NCBI GenBank assembly: GCA_025455225.1
Contig: JALOMY010000213.1
Span: 1 to 7,383, forward strand
Direction: 5' to 3'
Length of the DNA: 7,383 bases
Origin: Cyclobacteriaceae bacterium
GTDB taxonomy: Bacteria; Bacteroidota; Bacteroidia; Cytophagales; Cyclobacteriaceae
Positions 1 through 5,694 of the stretch are shown in pieces. Within the stretch, counting starts at the first letter, position 1, and each line of letters begins with the position of its first letter. Both the position numbers and the translations under genes were made by a program. The notes under the pieces are model-generated. The model worked only from the letters and a program-made list of their open reading frames with translations, was not told the DNA's origin and did no database searches.

Positions 1-795
1 GGGGTTACGGTTAAGGAATTATACTGTGAACCAACCGGGCAGTTTCCGCACAATCCTGAACCTTTACCCGAGCACCTGGGCGATATTATCCGTGAGATCG
101 GAAAAGGAAAATTTGATTTGGGAATCGTTGTTGATCCGGATGTAGACCGGCTTGCACTAATCTGCGAAGACGGAACACCATTCGGTGAAGAGTATACGCT
201 GGTTGCCGTATCGGATTACATATTGAACAACCGTAAAAAGAAAGGCGGTAATACGGTTTCTAATTTATCATCAACCCGTGCTTTGCGCGACATAACGGAG
301 AAGGCCGGAGGCAATTATTTTGCTGCAGCAGTTGGGGAAGTAAATGTAGTTCAAGCCATGAAGGAGCATAAGGCCATTATTGGTGGTGAGGGGAACGGGG
401 GAGTTATCTACCCGGATCTTCATTACGGTCGCGATGCCCTGGTAGGTGTAGCCTTATTTCTATCTCATTTGGCAACCACAGGTCTTACCGCTTCAAGGCT
501 TCGGGCGAAATATCCGCGGTATTATATTTCTAAAAATAAAATTGAACTGAGTGCCGGAATGGATGTAGATGGTGTGCTGGAGGCAATAAAAGAGAAGTAC
601 AAAAAGCAACCCATAAATACCATTGATGGAGTGAAGATTGAATTTGACCAGGAATGGGTTCATTTGCGAAAATCCAATACGGAGCCCATCATCCGGATTT
701 ATGCCGAATCCGACCTGGAAGTAAAGGCCGAGCACCTGGCCCGAAAAATCATGGCCGATATCAAGGAAATTGTATCGTCCAAATCGGAAGCCTGA
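1..795 (+). CDS. glmM: Phosphoglucosamine mutase, C-terminal part (5' end outside window)
   Basis: The reading frame is open from base 1, so only the last 264 codons are seen; a typical family member has about 450-465 residues. The family (alpha-D-phosphohexomutase) converts glucosamine-6-phosphate to glucosamine-1-phosphate in the cytoplasm, feeding UDP-GlcNAc, peptidoglycan and LPS synthesis. Visible motifs are the metal-binding loop DPDVDR (133-150; most other families have DPDGDR), the sugar-recognition loop GEGNGG (385-402) and the phosphate-binding loop RKSNTEPIIR (667-696), in the expected order. The catalytic phosphoserine loop lies upstream of the window. The TTG at 118 lies inside the conserved metal-binding domain and is not a start. 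GlmM is preferred over phosphomannomutase/phosphoglucomutase because GEGNGG and the overall sequence resemble Bacteroidota proteins annotated as GlmM as I remember them; substrate specificity is inferred. The frame is intact up to its TGA stop. Confidence 0.85.
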   Translation, partial: GVTVKELYCEPTGQFPHNPEPLPEHLGDIIREIGKGKFDLGIVVDPDVDRLALICEDGTPFGEEYTLVAVSDYILNNRKKKGGNTVSNLSSTRALRDITEKAGGNYFAAAVGEVNVVQAMKEHKAIIGGEGNGGVIYPDLHYGRDALVGVALFLSHLATTGLTASRLRAKYPRYYISKNKIELSAGMDVDGVLEAIKEKYKKQPINTIDGVKIEFDQEWVHLRKSNTEPIIRIYAESDLEVKAEHLARKIMADIKEIVSSKSEA

Positions 796-835
796 AGTAA
801 CGCACACTTTCTTCAACGAATTTCCGGAAGTGCCT

Positions 836-843
836 TACCTTTG
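836..843 (+). promoter_or_regulatory. Possible Bacteroidota -7 promoter element of the cysteine desulfurase gene
   Basis: TACCTTTG matches all six fixed positions of the TAnnTTTG -7 consensus used by the primary sigma factor of Bacteroidota. It sits in the 65-bp gap after the mutase gene. Transcription would start at about 847-850, leaving a 5' leader of about 11-14 nt before the ATG at 861. I see no convincing TTG at the -33 position (the region near 808-816 reads TTTCTTCAA), so the call rests on one element. Confidence 0.4.
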
Positions 844-860
844 AGGTGCCGTTTACCAGT

Positions 861-2000
861 ATGAACATCTATCTCGATAATGCTGCCACCACTCCGCTGG
901 ATCCCGAAGTTTTTGAGGCTATGCGGCCTTTTCTGATTCAGGATTTCGGTAACCCATCCTCTACGCATGCTCATGGGAGAAAGGTGCGTGCAGCCATTGA
1001 ATCGGCCCGAAAGAAGATTGCTGAATTGATGAATTGCACACCGGGCGAAATCATTTTTACTTCGGGTGGAACAGAGGCTAATAATTCCATTCTTACCGGT
1101 GCCGTTGAAACCTTCGCGATTCGGCATGCCATTACTTCACCCATTGAACATCATGCTGTTTTGCACACCCTTGAAAAGCTTAAGCATGACGGAAAAATTG
1201 AACTTCATTTTGTAAATCTGGATGAACAAGGTCATGTTGATTTGCACAATCTTGAATTTTTATTGAAGCAATACCCGGGGACGCTTGTTTCGTTAATGCA
1301 GGCTAACAATGAAATTGGGAATCTGCTGGACATTAACCGGGTTGGTGAATTGTGCGAAGCGTATAATGCCTTCTTTCATTCCGATGCAGTTCAGGGCGTT
1401 GCCCACTACCGTCATGATTTGCGAAACCAGCGATTAAGTGCCATGACTGCGGCTGCACATAAGTTTCATGGACCCAAAGGTATTGGCATGATGTACATCC
1501 GTAAGGATAAGAAAATCCAATCCTTCATTCAAGGTGGTCCGCAGGAGCGTAACATGCGGGGCGGAACTGAAAATGTTTACGGCATAATAGGAATGGCCAA
1601 AGCCCTTGAGTTGGCTTACCAGGGTATGGAAGAGCAGGCCCGGCATATTACACAGCTTAAAGCCTATATGATTAAACGGCTGAAAGAGACTATTCCGGGT
1701 GTATCATTTCATGGAGATTCTGCCAACCTGGAGCGGAGCCTTTACACCGTGCTTAATGTAAGTCTTCCGGAAGCGGAGGGTAACGACATGCTTCTGTTTA
1801 ATCTGGACCTCCATGGAATTTCCGTATCTGGTGGCAGTGCTTGTTCTAGTGGTGCTACTAAAGGATCGCATGTGCTGGAAGCGCTTTACCCCGGTTCGAA
1901 ACGCACTGCAGTTCGGTTTTCATTCAGTAAATACAATACGATCAACGAACTTGATACTGCGGTTGAAAAGCTCGCCAGTTTATGCAGGGTAGAGGCCTGA
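861..2000 (+). CDS. Cysteine desulfurase, IscS/NifS type
   Basis: A complete 379-residue PLP enzyme (fold type I aminotransferase class V). It removes sulfur from cysteine as an enzyme-bound persulfide for Fe-S clusters, tRNA thiolation and cofactors. The N-terminus MNIYLDNAATTPLDPEV is canonical. Numbering from the ATG: SGGTEANN 68-75, EHHAV 96-100 (probable catalytic H97), NNEIG 149-153, SDAVQ 174-178 (cofactor contacts), AAHKFHGPKG 198-207 with PLP-binding K201, RGGTEN 233-238, and the mobile loop SGGSACSSG with catalytic C328 (codon 1842-1844). The long cysteine loop points to group I (IscS/NifS) rather than SufS. Length fits the family (about 380-400). The ATG at 861 is chosen over an in-frame GTG at 846, which adds five non-conserved residues and overlaps the downstream edge of the probable promoter. 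No iscU, iscA or suf partner is visible, so the physiological acceptor is unknown. The stop abuts the stop of the convergent CoA-transferase gene. Confidence 0.93.
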   Translation: MNIYLDNAATTPLDPEVFEAMRPFLIQDFGNPSSTHAHGRKVRAAIESARKKIAELMNCTPGEIIFTSGGTEANNSILTGAVETFAIRHAITSPIEHHAVLHTLEKLKHDGKIELHFVNLDEQGHVDLHNLEFLLKQYPGTLVSLMQANNEIGNLLDINRVGELCEAYNAFFHSDAVQGVAHYRHDLRNQRLSAMTAAAHKFHGPKGIGMMYIRKDKKIQSFIQGGPQERNMRGGTENVYGIIGMAKALELAYQGMEEQARHITQLKAYMIKRLKETIPGVSFHGDSANLERSLYTVLNVSLPEAEGNDMLLFNLDLHGISVSGGSACSSGATKGSHVLEALYPGSKRTAVRFSFSKYNTINELDTAVEKLASLCRVEA

Positions 2001-3296
2001 TCAGCTTACCGCAAATACGTTACTGCCAAATCGTTTGATGATTTCCTGTTCCAATGCTTCCCGATGATCGGGATGGGCTATGCGCATAAGTTCATAGGCT
2101 CTCTGGCGAAGATTCTTTCCATAGAGGTAGGCTACACCGTATTCGGTAACCACATAATGTACGTGAGCACGCGTAGTAACCACACCGGCACCTTGCTTGA
2201 GGTATGGAACAATTTTAGAGGCACCTTTTTTCGTAACGGATCCCATGGCAATGATGGGTTTACCTCCTTCTGACAACGAAGCACCACGAATAAAATCCAT
2301 TTGTCCGCCAACTCCTGAATATTGATACGTGCCGATTGAATCCGCACAGACTTGTCCGGTAAGATCAATTTCTATTGCACTGTTAATGGCTACAACTTTC
2401 GGGTTGGTGCGAATGATTCTTCCGTCATTAACGTATTCGGCTTCCAGGAATGCAAACAACGGATTGTCGTCAACGTATGAATACAGATCCCGGGAACCGA
2501 TGGCAAATGAAGTTACTGTTTTACCCCGGTGTTTCTTTTTGAATTTGTTGTTAACAACGCCCCTCTTAATGAGATCGATTATCCCGTTTGAAAACATTTC
2601 AGTATGAATGCCCAGGTCTTTACTGTGTGTTAAGCTTTCCAGCACGGCATCCGGAATGGTACCAATACCCATTTGAAGGGTGCTTCCATCCTCAATTAAT
2701 TCGGCACAATACCGGCCGATGGTACGATCGCATTCCGTAATGGATTTTCCATAGTCCACTTCCGGAAGGTTATCATCGGTTTCAACCAGGGTGTGAATCT
2801 GGTGAATGTCAATTATGCCATCGCCATGCGTTCTCGGCATGTTGGGGTTTACCTGTGCAATGATATGTTTAGCATGTTTGGCGGCAGAGCGTGCAACATC
2901 TACTGAAACTCCAAGGGAGCAAAGTCCATGTTTATCGGGTGGCGATATATGAAGCAGGGCAACATCAAGTGGGAGGATGTTTTTTTCAAATAATTTTGAA
3001 ATTTCACTTAAAAAAATCGGGACATAATTGCCGCGTCCTTCATTAACGGCACCCCGTATATTTTCAGAAACAAAAAGTGCATTGATGTAAAAACTCTCAG
3101 CGTATTCAGGCCTTGCCAGTTCAAGTTCACCCAGCGTACTTACGGCTACTAATTCAACATTTTTTAGTTCCGAAGCCCGTCTTGCCAGGGCCTTCAGTAA
3201 CTTATGCGGTGTGGCTGCGCTGCCATGAATAAATACCCGGTTTCCGGATTCAATTACTTTTACCGCTTCACTCGCAGAAACAATTCTAGGATACAT
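2001..3296 (-). CDS. Acetyl-CoA hydrolase/transferase family protein (4-hydroxybutyrate CoA-transferase-like)
   Basis: A complete 431-residue cytoplasmic enzyme of the class I CoA-transferase/acetyl-CoA hydrolase family, which moves CoA between acyl-CoA and acetate or another carboxylate through a glutamyl-CoA intermediate. The N-terminal domain opens with VSASEAVKVIESGNRVFIHG, typical of the family. Residues 229-240 (GIHTEMFSNGII) contain E233, the likely catalytic glutamate. GVGGQMDF (328-335) is the glycine-rich CoA-contact motif of the C-terminal domain, followed by VVTEYGVAYL (382-391) and a conserved tail RQRAYELMRIAHPDHRE. Length fits 4-hydroxybutyrate or butyryl/propionyl CoA-transferases (about 430-450). 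Substrate cannot be decided from sequence; 4-hydroxybutyrate, butyrate, succinate or simple acetate exchange are all possible. The ATG at 3296 lies directly before the conserved N-terminus. No Shine-Dalgarno sequence is seen. It is transcribed divergently from the DUF2520 gene and convergently with the desulfurase gene. Confidence 0.88.
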   Translation of the reverse strand: MYPRIVSASEAVKVIESGNRVFIHGSAATPHKLLKALARRASELKNVELVAVSTLGELELARPEYAESFYINALFVSENIRGAVNEGRGNYVPIFLSEISKLFEKNILPLDVALLHISPPDKHGLCSLGVSVDVARSAAKHAKHIIAQVNPNMPRTHGDGIIDIHQIHTLVETDDNLPEVDYGKSITECDRTIGRYCAELIEDGSTLQMGIGTIPDAVLESLTHSKDLGIHTEMFSNGIIDLIKRGVVNNKFKKKHRGKTVTSFAIGSRDLYSYVDDNPLFAFLEAEYVNDGRIIRTNPKVVAINSAIEIDLTGQVCADSIGTYQYSGVGGQMDFIRGASLSEGGKPIIAMGSVTKKGASKIVPYLKQGAGVVTTRAHVHYVVTEYGVAYLYGKNLRQRAYELMRIAHPDHREALEQEIIKRFGSNVFAVS

Positions 3297-3383
3297 AGTA
3301 TCAGCTTTATATAATACAAAGAACCGAATTACACGCGAGATGAGGGATGATTTACGTCAGTTAATTATCTAATTTTAGCCATT
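3297..3383. promoter_or_regulatory. Divergent intergenic region carrying promoters for both flanking genes
   Basis: This 87-bp AT-rich stretch separates the starts of the CoA-transferase (-) and DUF2520 (+) genes, so it should hold both promoters. On the + strand TAATTTTA (3370-3377) matches five of six fixed positions of the Bacteroidota TAnnTTTG element. It ends only 6 nt before the ATG at 3384, which would give an almost leaderless transcript. On the - strand the AT-rich run around 3305-3320 is a plausible promoter region, but no good consensus match is seen. No -33 element is clear on either strand. Confidence 0.35.
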
Positions 3384-4175
3384 ATGAGTAAGACAATATC
3401 ATTTGCCGGATCCGGAAAATTAGCATGGCATCTTGCACCGGCTCTTGATAATGCCGGCTACGCAGTGCGTGAAGTTTACAGCCGTAACCCGGGCCATGCT
3501 GAAAAGCTGGTTGAACGATTGTATGAAGCAGAAGTAAAAGCTTCACTCGATTTTTCCACCAGTAACTCGGATATTTTTATTCTGGCAGTGACAGATGATG
3601 CATTGGATGATGTCGTGCGGGAAATCATTTTACCGGAGGAGGCAATACTTGTTCATACATCCGGAAGTCAACCATTGAGCAAGCTGAGTTATGCAGCGAC
3701 ACCATTTACAGGTGTGTTTTATCCTTTACAGAATTTTGACAAGAGCCGGTCAATCGATTTCAGGGACGTTCCTGTTTTTATTGAAACCGAACAGGATGAG
3801 GTAGAAGAGGAATTGCTGCGAATGGGTAAGGCCATTAGCCGGATTGTTAAATCGGTTGATGTGCGAGAGCGGAAAGCCTTACATGTGGCTTCTGTTTTCG
3901 CTTCTCAATTTACCAGTCATATGCTTGATTGTGCCCGAAAAATAATTGAACAACACGAACTGTCCTTTGAGTGGCTTACGCCTTTGATCGCAGAAAGTAT
4001 TAACCGGAATTTAGCAATGGGAATTAAGTCCGTACAGGGAGGTCCTGCTAACCTGGGTGATTTTGAAACCTTAGACCAGCACATGGATTTTTTGAAAAGC
4101 GATGCGAGGCTGGCCGAACTTTACCGCGTAATAAGCCAGCATATTATTGATGAATCCTTCAATAAAGAAGATTAA
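3384..4175 (+). CDS. Rossmann-like and DUF2520 domain-containing protein
   Basis: A complete 263-residue protein. The N-terminal half is a Rossmann fold with a dinucleotide-binding turn FAGSGKLAWHLAPAL (7-21; the family pattern is GxGxxxxHLA) and the F420-dependent NADP reductase/ProC-like signature DIFILAVTDD (63-72). HTSGS (91-95) and GVFYPLQNF (110-118) are hallmark motifs of this family. The C-terminal helical DUF2520 domain begins around 165 with LHVASVFASQFTSHM (166-180) and includes GGPANLGDFETLDQH (219-233). Length is normal for the family (about 250-290). It probably binds NAD(P) and may be a reductase or dehydrogenase, but I know of no established substrate, so no pathway is assigned. 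The ATG is chosen because the glycine-rich turn follows at once, as expected. There is no Shine-Dalgarno sequence. Its TAA stop overlaps that of the convergent secreted-protein gene. Confidence 0.85.
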   Translation: MSKTISFAGSGKLAWHLAPALDNAGYAVREVYSRNPGHAEKLVERLYEAEVKASLDFSTSNSDIFILAVTDDALDDVVREIILPEEAILVHTSGSQPLSKLSYAATPFTGVFYPLQNFDKSRSIDFRDVPVFIETEQDEVEEELLRMGKAISRIVKSVDVRERKALHVASVFASQFTSHMLDCARKIIEQHELSFEWLTPLIAESINRNLAMGIKSVQGGPANLGDFETLDQHMDFLKSDARLAELYRVISQHIIDESFNKED

Positions 4176-5386
4176 TCCGTTTCTCCTAACACTGTAACTG
4201 TTCCCCGAAGTGTTTTGATTGCTCCGTTTTGACACTTGGAGGGATACGTCATTATCCAATAATACACACCATGACTTCCGCTGCCGGTCCACGGCTTACT
4301 GCTTTGATCGGCTGAGAACACGGCATCACCGTACCGGTTGAATATGTTGAATTGAAAGGCATCCACTTCACGAGTTTGAATAATCAACTCCTGGTTGAAT
4401 CGATCCCCGTTAGGGGTAATTACATTAGCAATAAAAACACTGTCTGATTCAGTCTTGATTCCCTCTATTGGATCGGAAAGAAAATAGCAACCGTGGCTTT
4501 TTATTTCGACCTGGTAAAATCCGGATTGGGTAGGTTTATAATTGTAAAACGTTGAAGGTCCGGATGCTGATGTGAAACCTGATTGCAAGTCGGGACTGAA
4601 TAGCCACAGGTAGGATGCACCCGGTATTTCTTCTGCCTGAAGTTGGGTATCTGAATTCCAACAGAACGATACAGGCCGTTGTGAAGGAAGTATCTCCGGC
4701 TGGAAATCCGGATTAAGAGTAAAGGGCGGTGAAAGCTGGTCACATCCCTGGTTGGTAATGAGCACCTGGTAGGCACCTAATTCTTCCGCAATTAAATTTC
4801 CAGAGGGCTCTTCCAGCAAGTTGAACGATGACTGATCATCGGAACGGTAATACCAGGCATATACAGCGCCCGGATAAGGTGATGCCTGTAGGTTTGCCAA
4901 GCCTTTGTAACAAAACTGAGCGGAATCAGAAGATGTTATTTTAACTTCAGGCACACCGCCTACCGTAATCAATAAGGTGTCCGCATATTGGCAGTTTAAC
5001 TCAGGTGAAAAGACATATCGAACCTGATGTTGGCCTAATCCAGCCTGAGCCTGATTAAATGTACCCAGCGCGGGGTCAGTAATTCCGGATCCACTCCATA
5101 ATCCGCCTGAAGGTTTAGCAGTTAATGTAAGCGAAGGATCGCTCAGGCAAGTGCCAATATCCTGACCGGCATTGATAACCGGGTTGCCCACCCAAATTGT
5201 ATCTTTTTCTGCCGAGCAAAAATTGGATATTATCAATTGATAGTAACCCTGCTCTTCTGCTGTATAAACGGGTTTTGTATTAAGCCCCTGAGCTGGTGAA
5301 AAATTTCCGGGTGTGGACGAAAATTCCCATTGATATTGATACGAACGGCCGAGTATTCCGGCAAGCACAACCGAATCCTTCCACAA
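4172..5386 (-). CDS. Ig-like modules and T9SS C-terminal domain (third frame) of the disrupted secreted protein
   Basis: The third frame gives 404 codons from a TTG at 5386, which is an artificial start inside an Ig-like module. Numbering from it: remainder of module A1 (2-66), module B2 (76-143, with GGLWSGSGITDPALGTF), A2 (150-222, FCYKGLANLQA to YQVLITNQGC), A3 (233-308, FCWNSDTQLQA to YQVEIKSHGC), and the sorting domain (316-404). No transmembrane segment is seen. If a gene caller reports this piece alone it will look like an unsecreted protein with no signal peptide; the signal must be on the upstream part outside the window. The stop TAA (4174-4172) shares bases with the stop of the convergent DUF2520 gene. 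Confidence 0.75.
   Translation of the reverse strand: MWKDSVVLAGILGRSYQYQWEFSSTPGNFSPAQGLNTKPVYTAEEQGYYQLIISNFCSAEKDTIWVGNPVINAGQDIGTCLSDPSLTLTAKPSGGLWSGSGITDPALGTFNQAQAGLGQHQVRYVFSPELNCQYADTLLITVGGVPEVKITSSDSAQFCYKGLANLQASPYPGAVYAWYYRSDDQSSFNLLEEPSGNLIAEELGAYQVLITNQGCDQLSPPFTLNPDFQPEILPSQRPVSFCWNSDTQLQAEEIPGASYLWLFSPDLQSGFTSASGPSTFYNYKPTQSGFYQVEIKSHGCYFLSDPIEGIKTESDSVFIANVITPNGDRFNQELIIQTREVDAFQFNIFNRYGDAVFSADQSSKPWTGSGSHGVYYWIMTYPSKCQNGAIKTLRGTVTVLGETD
4175..4441 (-). other. Type B T9SS sorting domain (gliding motility-associated C-terminal domain)
   Basis: The last 89 residues match the gliding motility-associated C-terminal (CHU_C) domain: ITPNGDRFNQELII, then FNIFNRYGDAVFSAD, then WTGSGSHGVYYWIM, ending RGTVTVLGETD. 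These correspond to the family pattern of TPNGDGxND, xIFNRWGxxVF, WDGxxxxxGxYxY and KGxVxLxR. In known proteins this domain directs export through the type IX system and is not always cleaved. Its presence shows that the protein is meant for the cell surface or medium. Confidence 0.9.
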
Positions 5387-5625
5387 AAGAAAGCTGAATC
5401 GGCATCCTGAAGTTGAAAGGGTTTCACATGTTCAATAACTCGAATAACAATCCGGTTGGAAGCATCGCAGTCATCTACTTTATACGAAATGAAGCTTGAC
5501 TTTCCTGGTATCAGGGAAGGATCAAAAATTCCGGCATTCGCATCGGCTATGCCGTTGCCAAACCATATACCGCCTCCCGGATAGGCTTTCAATGTAACCG
5601 GCTCATCTTTTTCGCACATAGGAGA
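4463..5625 (-). repeat. Five Ig-like modules of two types, order B-A-B-A-A
   Basis: Type A modules have FC(W/Y) near the start, then often LQA, PGAxYxW and an ending GxYQVxIxxxGC. They lie at about 5415-5189 (A1, crosses a frame break), 4939-4721 (A2) and 4690-4463 (A3). Type B modules have a starting Cys, a GGxWxGxGI turn and a later Cys, at about 5619-5435 (B1) and 5161-4958 (B2). The two conserved cysteines are 56 residues apart in A2, 58 in A3, and 49 or 52 apart in B1 and B2, suggesting one disulfide per module. They resemble PKD/SprB-like and Ig-like extracellular modules of Bacteroidota. These are protein-level repeats; DNA identity between copies is low. Confidence 0.75.
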
Positions 5626-5694
5626 ACGTGCTTGTTCAATGAAGGGATACTCGGTATAAACATAAACAGAGCCCGCATCGGCACACCGGTAGAA
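5233..5694 (-). CDS. Middle segment (second frame) of the disrupted secreted protein
   Basis: This frame is open between a stop at 5697-5695 and a stop below 5233. Sense coding covers about 5685-5383. It supplies the end of the last FG-GAP repeat (DAGSVYVYTEYPF), then a first Ig-like B module beginning MCEKDEPVTLKAYPGGGIWF and ending near IVIRVIEH, then the start of the first A module (QLQDADSAFFC). Residues after FFC are out-of-frame. The ATG at 5619 lies inside the module (its Met precedes the first conserved Cys) and is not a translation start. It should not be read as a separate gene. Confidence 0.55.
   Translation of the reverse strand, partial: FYRCADAGSVYVYTEYPFIEQARSPMCEKDEPVTLKAYPGGGIWFGNGIADANAGIFDPSLIPGKSSFISYKVDDCDASNRIVIRVIEHVKPFQLQDADSAFFCGRIRLCLPEYSAVRININGNFRPHPEIFHQLRGLIQNPFIQQKSRVTIN

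Noticed and set aside
118..120. TTG as the start of the mutase
   Set aside because: The frame is open with family-like sequence back to base 1, and this codon lies five residues before the metal-binding loop.
846..860. GTG start for the desulfurase
   Set aside because: It adds only five residues not seen in the family and sits at the predicted transcription start.
493..1127. Two - strand reading frames of about 105 codons over the mutase and desulfurase genes
   Set aside because: They are antisense to strongly conserved coding sequence and have no family-like motifs.
1990..2010. Intrinsic terminator between the convergent desulfurase and CoA-transferase genes
   Set aside because: The only palindrome is the six-base TGATCA; there is no stable GC-rich stem followed by a T run.
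3297..3340. A clear TAnnTTTG promoter on the - strand for the CoA-transferase gene
   Set aside because: The region is AT-rich and must contain a promoter, but the best candidates mismatch at the TA positions, so no exact site is called.
5233..5619. A separate small gene starting at ATG 5619
   Set aside because: The ATG is inside an Ig-like module and the last third of the frame is noise; it is the middle part of the broken large gene.
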